64,000 bases of DNA from Olsenella sp. Marseille-P4559. Its GTDB lineage: Bacteria; Actinomycetota; Coriobacteriia; Coriobacteriales; Atopobiaceae. Both the position numbers and the translations under genes were made by a program. This document shows, in pieces, positions 52,608-61,411 of the stretch. Within the stretch, counting starts at the first letter, position 1, and every line of letters starts with the position of its first letter. Location: contig NZ_LR027574.1 of the NCBI RefSeq assembly GCF_900605015.1, positions 790,139 to 854,138 of the forward strand, read 5' to 3'. The notes under the pieces are model-generated. The model had not been told where the DNA came from and did no database searches. It saw only the letters and a list, made by a program, of their open reading frames with translations.

Positions 52608-53795
52608 CTACCAGTATGGGTTCCACGTAATGAGCTTCCTCGCGATAGCCTCGAGGAAGAAGTAGTCACCCCAGAGGTTTCCCTCGTCAACTCCCTTTCG
52701 GGAATGCCAGCTGTAGACACCGTGACGCAGGATGGGCGCACCGGGCTCAGGTCCATCATTCGTATAGTTATTGATGAGCGAACGGAGCGTGATAGCCAGA
52801 GCACCTTCGTCAATCGTGCGCTCCTCCTCGCCTGTCTCCTGGGATGCCATCTCGGCGAATCCGCATGCCGCAATAGCAGCGGCACTACTATCGCGCGGCT
52901 GACCAGATCCGTCACCAAACACAAGATCCCAGTAGCAGACCGAGTCCTCGGGCAGCCTATTGAGATAGTAGTTCCTCATGGAGCGAGCATAGTCTCGGTA
53001 GCCACTCATACCGGTATGGCGGATGTTGATGGGAATGCCATCGATACCCCAGGCCTGTCCACGAGCCCATGCGGAATCATCGGAGTACCCCTGTCGGGTT
53101 GCTCCGTGATCTGGGCCACCGGTTGTCGGGTCCATATAGAAGGTATGGAAGGCGCTGCCATCGGCCCTGATGATGTGCGCGCAGGTTGTCATAAAGTGGT
53201 CGCGGGCACATGCTGCATACGTTGGATCACCCGTGACATCACTTGCCCAATGAAGCAGCGGCACATTGAGCAGGCAATCGATGATAATGCGATAGTGATT
53301 GGGGCTGTCCATGGGACCCCATGCCTGGAAGAACCTCCCACGTCCCTGCCAACGCGTCATCAGCTGGTCTGCGGCGAGAATTGCTGCCCTACGCCCCTTC
53401 TCGCTACCACACACCTTGAATGCAGCAACGCACGAGGGGGTGTAGAGAAAGCCTAGATCGTGATGATCAAGCTCATGCCTGCGCTCGACCCTCTCAAGGA
53501 AGCTCTCGACGTTTGTCTCCGCAAGGGTTCTGTAGCGGAACTCACCGGTAAGCTCGTAAGCGAGCCAAAGCTGACCGGTCCAAAAGCCGTTTGTCCACTC
53601 ATCGTTTCCCATCACCCCATACAGACCGTTCGTCGTTGCTGGGGTCGGGAACTGCCCATTGCCAAAAACCGACATGTTCGCATCTATCTGCGCCAGACAT
53701 CGAATGAGCCCAAGCTCGAGCTCATCCTTGCTAAGGTGCTTTGCAGAGTTCCAGCGTTTGATGTCTGCAAGCGATTCAATGAATGGGACGCCCAT
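52608..53795 (-). CDS. ugl: Unsaturated glucuronyl hydrolase (GH88)
   Basis: This 395-residue enzyme has the (alpha/alpha)6 barrel of GH88. Conserved segments are NGFWTGQLWLAYELTGE, HHDLGFLYTPS (first catalytic-region Asp), RIIIDCLLNVPLLHWASDVTGD (second Asp) and SDDSAWARGQAWGI. It hydrates the double bond of the uronic residue made by lyases, releasing 4-deoxy-5-ketouronate. GAGAGGAGG precedes the ATG. No signal peptide, so cytosolic. First gene of ugl-IIB-IIC-IID, with a LacI-type operator upstream. Confidence 0.93.
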   Translation of the reverse strand: MGVPFIESLADIKRWNSAKHLSKDELELGLIRCLAQIDANMSVFGNGQFPTPATTNGLYGVMGNDEWTNGFWTGQLWLAYELTGEFRYRTLAETNVESFLERVERRHELDHHDLGFLYTPSCVAAFKVCGSEKGRRAAILAADQLMTRWQGRGRFFQAWGPMDSPNHYRIIIDCLLNVPLLHWASDVTGDPTYAACARDHFMTTCAHIIRADGSAFHTFYMDPTTGGPDHGATRQGYSDDSAWARGQAWGIDGIPINIRHTGMSGYRDYARSMRNYYLNRLPEDSVCYWDLVFGDGSGQPRDSSAAAIAACGFAEMASQETGEEERTIDEGALAITLRSLINNYTNDGPEPGAPILRHGVYSWHSRKGVDEGNLWGDYFFLEAIARKLITWNPYW

Positions 53796-53828
53796 GCCCC
53801 CCTCCTCTCAGTCGAAGTGAATAAATGC

Positions 53829-53838
53829 AAACCGGTTT
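53829..53838. promoter_or_regulatory. LacI-type operator AAACCGGTTT upstream of ugl-PTS (site 2)
   Basis: The perfect palindrome AAACCGGTTT, in GCAAACCGGTTTATC, lies about 34 bases upstream of the ugl start in the divergent gap to the isomerase gene. It is identical to site 1 before kduD. Confidence 0.6.
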
Positions 53839-53947
53839 ATCTTTCCTCGATACGAAATCATGGGATCGTTTCCTTCGTATTACAAAGAATGGCCGGTGAA
53901 CGGTTCAAATTGAGGGGTTGAACGGCAGTTCAGTTGAAGTCGTTACA

Positions 53948-53957
53948 AAACTAGTTT
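53948..53957. promoter_or_regulatory. LacI-type operator AAACTAGTTT upstream of the isomerase gene (site 3)
   Basis: The perfect palindrome AAACTAGTTT sits in TTACAAAACTAGTTTACTTT. It differs from sites 1 and 2 only in the two bases either side of the centre and lies about 80 bases before the isomerase start. Confidence 0.55.
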
Positions 53958-54033
53958 ACTTTGTCACCCGTTGAGTGCGTCTCTACGAACTACATCTCGC
54001 CCTATGTTTTGTTCTAGTAAGGAAGGAAACACA

Positions 54034-54672
54034 ATGAAAATCGCCCTCATCAACGAGAACAGCCAGGCGGCTAAGAACACCATGATTGAGAAGGCCCTGC
54101 GCAAGGTTGTGGAGCCCATGGGCCACACGGTGTTTAACTACGGCATGTACGCAGCAGACGACGAGGCGCAGCTCACCTACGTACAGAACGGCATTCTCGC
54201 TGCCACGCTTCTTAATGGTGGCGCGGCAGACTATGTTGTGACCGGCTGCGGCACCGGCGAAGGAGCCATGCTCGCACTCAACTCCTTCCCCGGCGTCATC
54301 TGCGGGCACGTTGAGGACCCCCTCGACGCCTACACCTTTGCGCAGATCAACGACGGCAACGCGGTGGCCATGCCCTTCGCCCTCAAGAACGGCTGGGGCC
54401 AGGAGCTCAACCTTGAGTACACCTTCGAGAAGCTCTTTGGCTTTGGGTCTGGCAACGGCTACCCGGCAGAGCGTGTCGTTCCCGAGCAGCGCAATAAGAA
54501 GGTCCTCGACCGTGTGCGTGAGGTGAACTTCCGTTCGTTCACCGAGCTTCTCCCCGAGCTTGACCGCGAGCTCGTGCGCGGCGCCTTTGCGGGCGAGCGC
54601 TTCCAGGAGTACTTCTTCGCCAACGCGACGGACGAGAAGGTCGTCGCACTTGTTCGTAGGATTCTTGCCTAA
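54034..54672 (+). CDS. RpiB/LacAB-family sugar isomerase (DhuI-like)
   Basis: This 212-residue protein has the LacAB_rpiB signature (MKIALINENSQAAKN, DYVVTGCGTGEGAMLALNSFPGVICGHVEDPLDA with the active-site Cys). In streptococci the RpiB-type isomerase DhuI replaces KduI in converting 4-deoxy-5-ketouronate to the KduD/DhuD substrate. Position beside ugl and the PTS genes supports the same step here. GGAAGGAAACACA precedes the ATG. The C-terminal region is longer than in RpiB, like DhuI. Confidence 0.85.
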   Translation: MKIALINENSQAAKNTMIEKALRKVVEPMGHTVFNYGMYAADDEAQLTYVQNGILAATLLNGGAADYVVTGCGTGEGAMLALNSFPGVICGHVEDPLDAYTFAQINDGNAVAMPFALKNGWGQELNLEYTFEKLFGFGSGNGYPAERVVPEQRNKKVLDRVREVNFRSFTELLPELDRELVRGAFAGERFQEYFFANATDEKVVALVRRILA

Positions 54673-54785
54673 ACAAGCAGAGCACAGCAGCAAGAGAACC
54701 ACCGCACAACCTTAAGCAAAAATGTAGATTCGCTGGCAACGGGGACGCAGGGAAATACCTGTGCCCCCGTGATACCATCTGTTTA

Positions 54786-54798
54786 GTAAACCGCTTAC
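54786..54798. promoter_or_regulatory. LacI-type operator GTAAACCGCTTAC before its own regulator (site 4)
   Basis: GTAAACCGCTTAC is a palindrome with a central C, about 22 bases before the LacI gene start. It shares the AAACCG half with sites 1 and 2 and suggests autoregulation. Confidence 0.5.
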
Positions 54799-54820
54799 CA
54801 ATCGTCTCGAGCGAGGCTCC

Positions 54821-55840
54821 ATGGCCACATCTACGAAGAAGCGCGTCACGATAAACGAGATTGCCCAGTTGGCCGGTACATCGAAGACAACGGTCTCGTT
54901 CTACCTCAACGGACATACCGACCGCATGTCACGAGAGACGCTCAAGCGCATTAAGCAGGCAATCAGCGAGACGGGCTATGAGCCCAGTCCGCTCGCCCGA
55001 AGCATGAACGCAAAGCAAACCTATCTGATCGGCATCGTGGTTGGTGACATTGCGAATCACTTTTCAAACCAAATTGTGAAGGGGATCGACTCCGTCGCAA
55101 GCGAGGCCGGCTACCGCCTTCTCATCAGCAGCTCCAACTTCGACCGCGATGATGAGCGGGCCTATATCGAACGTCTTCTCGCCGTGGGTGTCGACGGTTT
55201 TATCGTTCAGCCAACCGCACGTTTCCGTGAGGTGGCAAAGGTAATCTCTGAGGCCGGAAAGCACCTGGTATTCTTTGACAGCAAGTACTACGACTACACC
55301 TCCAGTTGGGTGAAGACGGACAACTATGAGGCGACCTACGAGGCAATAGAAGCATGCCTTGCAAAGGGGTACGAGCGAGTGCTGGTAGTTGCCGCCCAGC
55401 CGCAGCTCTTAAGCTCTCGTGTGGAACGCTTTGGCGGATGCGTGGATGCCCTTGAGGCACACGAGGTGCCTCATGAGGAATATGTGATACCCGACAGCGG
55501 CGTTGCCGTAGAGGACTTGGCAACATGGCTGCATGACCGGCTTGACAGGAACGCTACGCCTACGCTTGTATTCGCACCAAACTGCTGGGCCCTCCCCGAT
55601 GTCTACATTGCCATGCGCGACTTTTATACGAATATGCCAGACCAAGTTGGTCTTCTTGGGTTTGACAACACGGACTGGGCGAGTATTGCCTCCCCAAGCG
55701 TGTCGACCATAGTCCAGCCCGCATATCGCGAAGGCCAGCAGGCGGCGCGCATTCTCATCGACCTCATCAAAGGTGCTGGCAAGGTCGATTTGCACCAGGT
55801 TCTGCCCTGTGACATGCACTGGGGTTCGAGCACTCGCTAG
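54821..55840 (+). CDS. LacI-family regulator of glycosaminoglycan utilisation (RegR-like)
   Basis: This 339-residue repressor has an N-terminal helix-turn-helix and hinge (VTINEIAQLAGTSKTTVSFYLNGHTDRMSRETLKRIKQAISETGYEPSPLARSM) and a periplasmic-binding-protein-like ligand domain. Its operators are probably the AAACCGGTTT-type palindromes before kduD, ugl, the isomerase gene and itself. In streptococci the related RegR controls hyaluronan and related loci. The inducer is likely an unsaturated uronate intermediate. Confidence 0.88.
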   Translation: MATSTKKRVTINEIAQLAGTSKTTVSFYLNGHTDRMSRETLKRIKQAISETGYEPSPLARSMNAKQTYLIGIVVGDIANHFSNQIVKGIDSVASEAGYRLLISSSNFDRDDERAYIERLLAVGVDGFIVQPTARFREVAKVISEAGKHLVFFDSKYYDYTSSWVKTDNYEATYEAIEACLAKGYERVLVVAAQPQLLSSRVERFGGCVDALEAHEVPHEEYVIPDSGVAVEDLATWLHDRLDRNATPTLVFAPNCWALPDVYIAMRDFYTNMPDQVGLLGFDNTDWASIASPSVSTIVQPAYREGQQAARILIDLIKGAGKVDLHQVLPCDMHWGSSTR

Positions 55841-56038
55841 ACAGCCTGTCAATAGTCTGCCACTTCGTGGGACCCTTTGGGCCCCACTTGTGTGAGGGGT
55901 TGAAGCGACCTCCCCCGCTCTCGCCTTTTCCGAACGCCAGTTGTCGGAAAATGTTGCAACGGCAACTCTTGTGCGTCGCGTCCGATTGGGGCACCATACT
56001 AATATCCTACTGGCTCACTAGAGATTGAGGAGCTCATC

Positions 56039-56137
56039 ATGGCCATCATCTGTCACCGAATGTGTAACGAAACCAGCGCAGCGGAGCAACTCGGCCGCAT
56101 CCCCCACTTGGAACGCATACGACACGTAGGAAGGTAA
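56039..56137 (+). CDS. 32-codon upstream reading frame (candidate regulatory leader peptide)
   Basis: ATG 56039 stands behind GATTGAGGAGCTC, a better ribosome site than many real genes here. The peptide starts MAIICHRMCNETS and has two Cys codons within nine residues. Its TAA stop lies inside the ribosome site of the symporter (AGGAAGGTAAC). This arrangement fits translational coupling or attenuation by a Cys-sensing leader. A short uncharacterised protein is also possible. Confidence 0.5.
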   Translation: MAIICHRMCNETSAAEQLGRIPHLERIRHVGR

Positions 56138-56143
56138 CATCCC

Positions 56144-57499
56144 ATGCAGGTAGACATCACGGCACTCTGGGCACTTGTCGCCACGATTGTGGCATTCGCC
56201 CTTCTCGCCACGCTCAAGCGCAAGTTCGAGGTGGGCTTTGGCATCCGCACCCTCATTGCGACAGGACTCGGCATAGTCATTGGCGTCGCGTTTGGCCAGG
56301 CCTTCTCGTACTACGCAATCTTTGGCACCATCTACGCCAACGTTATATCTGCGCTTGTGGTGCCGCTCCTCCTCTTCAGCATCATCTCAAGTGTCACCAA
56401 CCTCGCCGACCTCGTACACCTCAAGGGCATTGGGGTGAAGTCGGTGGTCCTTCTCATGCTTTACACGCTTACGGCAACCCTCCTCACGCTTGCCATCGCA
56501 CTTCCTCTGGGTGTGGGGACGGGCTTCTCGCTTGACGGTGTCACATACGAGGCCAAGGAAGTCCCCACGGTCACTGATACCATCGTGGGCCTCTTCCCGC
56601 AGAACCTTGCGGCGGAATGGACAAGCGACGCGGTGGTTCCCATCATCGTGTTTGCAATCATTGTGGCCCTCGCGTACAATCGCCTGGCCTCACAGCACCA
56701 GGATGACGAGAAGGTAGACGTGCGTCCGTTCAAGGCTTTCGTCAACGCCGGCAACAAGGTTCTGGGCGAGACCGTGAGCTGGGTCGTTGGATTCACGCCA
56801 TATGCCGTGGTAGCCCTCATCGGCCGTGCCGTGGGCCGCGCCAACGTCACGCAGCTCATACCGCTGCTCGGCGTGCTCGTTGTTGCATACGTGGTCCTGG
56901 CCATCCAGTTCTTTGGCGTCGAATCCGCCTTCGTGGGCTGGGCGGGACATCTCAGCCCCGTACGCTTCCTTAAGGGTGTGGCACCCGCTGCCGTCACTGC
57001 CTTCACCACGCAGAGCAGCATCGGCACGCTGCCGGTGACCATTCGCTCGCTCACGCAGAACCTCGGCGTCGATGAGGACGTGGCCAGCTTCACGGCGGGC
57101 CTTGGCGCAAACCTTGGTATGCCCGGATGCGCTGGCATGTGGCCCACGCTTGTTGCGGTATTTGCAATCAACGCCCTAGGCATCCCCTTCACGCCGGTTC
57201 AGTACGCATTCCTCGTCCTGCTCACGCTGGCGGTTTCCGTTGGCACCGTTGGCGTGCCGGGAACGGCAACCATCACCGCCACGGCGCTTTTGGCTGCGCT
57301 TGGCCTTCCCGTCGAGGTCATCGCCCTTGTGGCACCCATCTCCTCCATCGTCGACATGGGTCGCACGGCAACCAACGTGCTCGGTGCTGCAGAGGCCTCG
57401 GTGCTCGTTGCTGCCAGCGAGGGCCTGATCGACCGCAGCATCTATGACGGCGACAACTCCTTCGAGCTCATGCCGAAACGCAAGGTAAGCGCGGCATAG
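56144..57499 (+). CDS. Dicarboxylate/amino acid:cation symporter, TcyP (cystine)-like
   Basis: This 451-residue DAACS-family membrane protein has about eight membrane helices and two re-entrant loops. The loop motif TAFTTQSSIGTLPVTIRSLTQNLGVDEDVASF and GANLGMPGCAGMWPTLVA resemble the TcyP/YdjN cystine transporters more than glutamate or C4-dicarboxylate transporters. It therefore most likely imports L-cystine with Na+ or H+. The upstream 32-codon frame with Cys codons agrees with that. A strong terminator follows. Confidence 0.75.
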   Translation: MQVDITALWALVATIVAFALLATLKRKFEVGFGIRTLIATGLGIVIGVAFGQAFSYYAIFGTIYANVISALVVPLLLFSIISSVTNLADLVHLKGIGVKSVVLLMLYTLTATLLTLAIALPLGVGTGFSLDGVTYEAKEVPTVTDTIVGLFPQNLAAEWTSDAVVPIIVFAIIVALAYNRLASQHQDDEKVDVRPFKAFVNAGNKVLGETVSWVVGFTPYAVVALIGRAVGRANVTQLIPLLGVLVVAYVVLAIQFFGVESAFVGWAGHLSPVRFLKGVAPAAVTAFTTQSSIGTLPVTIRSLTQNLGVDEDVASFTAGLGANLGMPGCAGMWPTLVAVFAINALGIPFTPVQYAFLVLLTLAVSVGTVGVPGTATITATALLAALGLPVEVIALVAPISSIVDMGRTATNVLGAAEASVLVAASEGLIDRSIYDGDNSFELMPKRKVSAA

Positions 57500-57529
57500 C
57501 GCCTCCTCGCCGCAACTTGGCTGGAAGCA

Positions 57530-57561
57530 GGCCTCCGGTGCCACAAATGGTGCCGGAGGCC
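57530..57561 (+). terminator. Rho-independent terminator after the cystine-type symporter
   Basis: GGCCTCCGG and CCGGAGGCC form a nine-pair GC stem around a 14-base loop. CTTTTGCG follows. Confidence 0.7.
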
Positions 57562-57601
57562 CTTTTGCGTGACGCGGCGGGCGGTCGGCATACACGAAAT
57601 G

Positions 57602-57730
57602 ACGGTTGGTGGCAGTTTTGGACTTATTTTTTATATATCACTTGTAAAGTCGCAATTCCCTGACCTGCGTATCAACAAACATCGAATCATTTTGTACTTG
57701 GGGCAGCCTCGAAAAACTGCCACCAACCGT
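57602..57730. repeat. AT-rich segment bounded by an 18-bp perfect inverted repeat
   Basis: ACGGTTGGTGGCAGTTTT at 57602-57619 is repeated in inverted orientation at 57713-57730. The 93 bases between are AT-rich and unlike the surroundings, with no gene. The whole is 129 bp, the shape of a small MITE-like element or a large operator. Flanks give at most AAAT on both sides as a target duplication. Confidence 0.6.
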
Positions 57731-57917
57731 AAATATGTGCCATTCCGTCATTCCCTTTGCGCGAAATAGCCCCGTACCGCCCACGGATGCATCCGCCGCT
57801 TACAGAACTGTAAGCTCTGCGAAGGTTGGCTGAATGAAAGGCAACGGTATCATATCCTCAACGTTTGGATGAGCACCCCCGAGGGCCAGCCGCACGACCG
57901 AGTACGAGGAGCACGCC

Positions 57918-59306
57918 ATGTCCCAGGAGACAAACATCAACGATGACGCAGAAGACGTCACCAACGGCAAGGATAAGGAAGGGCATCCCCTCGACAACCT
58001 GCCTGTGATTTCCACCGACAAGACTGTGTTCATTCCATCCGCGACAGGCGCAGGCGAGACAGACGAGGGAACCAAGAATGCCATGGAAAGCCTGCTTGCC
58101 CACCGCAAGCAGCGCCGTCGCAAGCGCATCGTCATTGGTGTTGTTGCGGTATGCGTCGTCGCTGGTCTCATCGCATGGAACGTCATCTCTGCGCAGCAGG
58201 CAGCGAACATGGCATCTGAGCCAACGCTTCAGACTTCCAGCGTCCAGCACGGTGAATTCGTCGACAAGGTCAAGGCATCCGGTAGCGTCGAGCCCGTGAA
58301 CTCCGTGGTGGTCACACCCGAGGTGGATGGCATCATCTCCGAGGTGAACGTCCACGAGGGCGACACCGTCGAGAAAGGGCAGACACTCCTCGTTCTGCGC
58401 AACGACTCGCTCGACAAGGCCGTGCGCGAGGCCGACATCCAACTGCGCACCGCGAAGACCCAACTCGCATCTGCCAAGGACACCTACAACACCGCATGCA
58501 AGGCATACTATGCGGGCGAGGCGGACCTCGCTACCGCGAACTCCGCGGCAGATGCCGTTGATACCGCACAGCTGGCGCTCGAGAGCGCCCAGGATGCCTA
58601 CGACGACGCCGTTGCCACAGCGGACAAGCGCACCGTGACCGCACCCACCTCGGGCTCCGTCGTGGTTATGAACGCGGTCGAGGGGGCGGCGTTTGGTTCG
58701 GGCACCGGCGCCGGCGCATCTGCCACCGCAGCCTCTTCAAGTTCGGGCTCCCTCATCACCATCGGTGACCTCTCCCAGATGACGGTGACCGTACAGGTGA
58801 ACGAGATGGACATCGCAAAGGTGGCTGTGGGGCAGGCGGCACGCGTCACCTTCTCCGCTCTTCCCGGCGTCGAGCTCGATGCCACCGTCACCCGTATCGC
58901 TACCGTCGCGTCGAGCAACGGCTCCTCTGCAGACGCACACGGAAGCGGGTCTGTGGTCACCTACGCCGTCGATCTGCTCATCCCCAACCCTGACCCCTCG
59001 CTCAAGCCAGGCATGACAGCAAGCGTGGCAATCGCCGCAACGGACATTCCGGACACTCTCATGGTGCCTGCGAGCGCCATCTCCGGCGAGGGCGACTCCG
59101 CAACCGTGACTGTCGTCACCGGCTATGACGAGAGAGGCATGCCCCAGACGGAGGACCGCTCCGTCAAGGTCCTCGCCACAGACGGCAGCACCGCCGCAGT
59201 CGAGGGCAACATCTCCGAGGGTGAAGAGGTGGCGATCGGCATGGCACAGTCTGCCGACACCCACGCCACGGATGGTTCATATGCGCAGTCCGGAATGGCG
59301 GTGTGA
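57918..59306 (+). CDS. MacA/HlyD-type efflux adaptor protein
   Basis: This 462-residue membrane-fusion protein has a cytoplasmic N-terminus of about 70 residues and a membrane anchor (RIVIGVVAVCVVAGLIAWNVI). A barrel-sandwich (lipoyl-like) domain (DKVKASGSVEPVNSVVVTPEVDGIISEVNVHEGDTVEKGQTLLVLRN), a coiled hairpin and beta-barrel domains follow. It should stand between the MacB-type transporter and the cell exterior. CGAGGAGCACGCC precedes the ATG. First gene of a three-gene operon. Confidence 0.88.
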   Translation: MSQETNINDDAEDVTNGKDKEGHPLDNLPVISTDKTVFIPSATGAGETDEGTKNAMESLLAHRKQRRRKRIVIGVVAVCVVAGLIAWNVISAQQAANMASEPTLQTSSVQHGEFVDKVKASGSVEPVNSVVVTPEVDGIISEVNVHEGDTVEKGQTLLVLRNDSLDKAVREADIQLRTAKTQLASAKDTYNTACKAYYAGEADLATANSAADAVDTAQLALESAQDAYDDAVATADKRTVTAPTSGSVVVMNAVEGAAFGSGTGAGASATAASSSSGSLITIGDLSQMTVTVQVNEMDIAKVAVGQAARVTFSALPGVELDATVTRIATVASSNGSSADAHGSGSVVTYAVDLLIPNPDPSLKPGMTASVAIAATDIPDTLMVPASAISGEGDSATVTVVTGYDERGMPQTEDRSVKVLATDGSTAAVEGNISEGEEVAIGMAQSADTHATDGSYAQSGMAV

Positions 59307-59307
59307 C

Positions 59308-60075
59308 ATGACGGCCAACGTCATCCACACCGAGAACGTCTACCGCATCTACTCGTCTGCCGCAGGCCTTACGCCGGCGCTGTGCGGCGTGAGCCTGGAT
59401 GTGGGACGGGGCGAGTTTCTTGCCATCATGGGTCCCTCTGGCTCGGGAAAGTCCACGCTCATGAACATCCTCGGATGCCTGGACAGACCAACCTCGGGCA
59501 CCTATCTTCTCGAGGGGCTTGACGTCTCAAAGCTGACAGACGACGATCTTGCCCATGTGCGCTCAACACGTCTGGGCTTTGTGTTCCAGTCCTTCAACCT
59601 GCTGCCACGCGCCACGGTACTGCGCAACGTGATGCTGCCCCTTGTCTACACGCGCGCGGGCGTGCGCAACCGGGAGCTTCGCGCGTGGAAGGCCCTCCTG
59701 GAGGTAGGCCTTCCCGAGGAACTCTACGACCACCGCTCAAACGAGCTCTCGGGCGGACAGATGCAGCGCGTGGCCATCGCGCGTGCCCTCGTGAACGACC
59801 CGGCGCTCATCCTGGCAGACGAGCCCACTGGAAACCTTGACTCGGCAACAGGTGAGCTGGTCATGCGAACGTTTCGCCGCATGCAGGGGCAGGGCAAGAC
59901 CATCGTGCTCATCACGCACGACGCAAGCGTCGCGGGCTGGGCAGACCGCGTGATGCACATCCGTGACGGCAGGCTTCTCACCGAGGAGCAGGAGCATGCC
60001 TACGTCACCGCCCTCGAGGCGCGCGAGCGCACGGGGAACGGCGGCGAGGAAGCGCCGCAGGAGGCGATCGCATGA
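59308..60075 (+). CDS. ABC transporter ATP-binding protein (MacB/LolD type)
   Basis: This 255-residue ATPase has Walker A GPSGSGKST, signature LSGGQMQRVAIARAL, Walker B LILADEPTGNLDS and H-loop VLITHDAS. DEPTGNLDS and FQSFNLLPRATVLRNV are typical of the MacB/LolD/FtsE branch. It starts after the adaptor stop and overlaps the permease start (ATGA). Confidence 0.93.
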   Translation: MTANVIHTENVYRIYSSAAGLTPALCGVSLDVGRGEFLAIMGPSGSGKSTLMNILGCLDRPTSGTYLLEGLDVSKLTDDDLAHVRSTRLGFVFQSFNLLPRATVLRNVMLPLVYTRAGVRNRELRAWKALLEVGLPEELYDHRSNELSGGQMQRVAIARALVNDPALILADEPTGNLDSATGELVMRTFRRMQGQGKTIVLITHDASVAGWADRVMHIRDGRLLTEEQEHAYVTALEARERTGNGGEEAPQEAIA

Positions 60076-61295
60076 GAATCCGGGACCTCGTCTTTGAGAC
60101 CTTCTCCGCGATTCGCGCAAACCGGGGCAGGAGCCTTCTCACGGTTCTGGGAATCGTGATTGGCATCGGTGCCGTCATTGCCATGACGGCGCTCATTGAT
60201 GGCATCAAGGCGTCCCTCGTGGGCGAGCTGGGGCTTTCGCAATCGCGCACGGTAAGCATCGATTGCTGGGTCGGCCGCGAGGTTACAGCGGATGATCTCG
60301 GTGCCCTGGAGAGGGGCATGTCTGACGACTATGAGTCCCTCACGGGTGTCGCGTTCACCGGAGGCGAAGTCTCGAACGGCGAAACGGAGCGGCAGGTGAC
60401 CATCCTAGGTGTTGAGCCTCAATACCTGAGCGCCATGGGCGTCTCCACGGTCGCGGGACGCACGTTCACGCAGAACGAGTGCGATACGGGCTCACGTGTG
60501 GTGATCCTCGACAAGAGCGTCACAGACTCCATGTGGGGATCGGATACAAACGCCGCAATCGGTCAGACCGTGCGTATTGGAAACGATGACTACACCGTGG
60601 TGGGAGTCGTGGGCAGCGGTGGCATCCAGGGTGGCTACTCCTACGTCCCGCTGAAGACCCTGCAGGCACGGATGTCCGGCGAGGCCGGCATCGAGCAGAT
60701 TGTGGGCATCGCGCGCGAGGGCGTGGACATGGAGGGTCTTGCGTCACGGACGGAGTCCTACCTAAGGAGCTACTTCAACCTGCCTGTCGCAGACGAGTCG
60801 GGTGGGGAGAACGGCACAGGCTACTACCTGAGCGTCACCACCATGGACTCCGTAATCAAGCAGCTCGACTCCACGATGGCAGCGTTCCAGGCGCTCATGA
60901 CCGCTGTGGCAGGCGTCTCCCTGGTGGTCGGCGGCATCGGCATCATGAACATGATGCTCACCAACGTCACCGAGAGGATCCGCGAGATAGGCCTCAGGAA
61001 GGCGTTGGGGGCAAGACGTTCTGACATCACGCTGCAGTTCCTGCTCGAGTCCGTGGTGCTGTGTCTTGTGGGCGGGGTCTTTGGCATCCTTCTGGGCTTT
61101 GCCGGTGCCAGCGCGCTTGCACAGGCAGCGAGCTCATTCATGCAGATGGGCGGGCTTACGGTCACGCCCGTGATCTCGACTGCCGCCATAGCGCTTGCCA
61201 GCGGCATCTGCGTGGGCATTGGCGTGCTCTTTGGCTTCTATCCCGCATGGAGGGCCGCGCGGCTCGACCCTGTTGAGTCGCTGAGGTACCAGTAA
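60072..61295 (+). CDS. MacB-like ABC transporter permease (FtsX fold)
   Basis: This 407-residue permease has an N-terminal helix, a large extracellular domain (about residues 55-285) and three C-terminal helices (MTAVAGVSLVVGGIGIMNMMLTNVTERIREIGLRKALGAR, VVLCLVGGVFGILLGFAGAS, the last GICVGIGVLFGFYPAWRAARLDPVESLRYQ). EIGLRKALGAR is the coupling helix shared by MacB proteins. With its ATPase and adaptor it would export peptides, lipoproteins or antibiotics. Confidence 0.92.
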   Translation: MRIRDLVFETFSAIRANRGRSLLTVLGIVIGIGAVIAMTALIDGIKASLVGELGLSQSRTVSIDCWVGREVTADDLGALERGMSDDYESLTGVAFTGGEVSNGETERQVTILGVEPQYLSAMGVSTVAGRTFTQNECDTGSRVVILDKSVTDSMWGSDTNAAIGQTVRIGNDDYTVVGVVGSGGIQGGYSYVPLKTLQARMSGEAGIEQIVGIAREGVDMEGLASRTESYLRSYFNLPVADESGGENGTGYYLSVTTMDSVIKQLDSTMAAFQALMTAVAGVSLVVGGIGIMNMMLTNVTERIREIGLRKALGARRSDITLQFLLESVVLCLVGGVFGILLGFAGASALAQAASSFMQMGGLTVTPVISTAAIALASGICVGIGVLFGFYPAWRAARLDPVESLRYQ

Positions 61296-61411
61296 CGGAG
61301 TGGTGGCGTGTCCCGCTCGCGGCAGAGCAGCCATCGAGCCGCGCGCCATCACGCCACGTGCGAGCCATCCGAAAACTGCCAACACGGCAAGCCGGACGAA
61401 AGGACCCGCGG

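Noticed and set aside
57602..57730. The 18-bp inverted repeat as a transcription terminator
   Set aside because: A 93-base loop is far too large, and a clean terminator already exists at 57530-57561.
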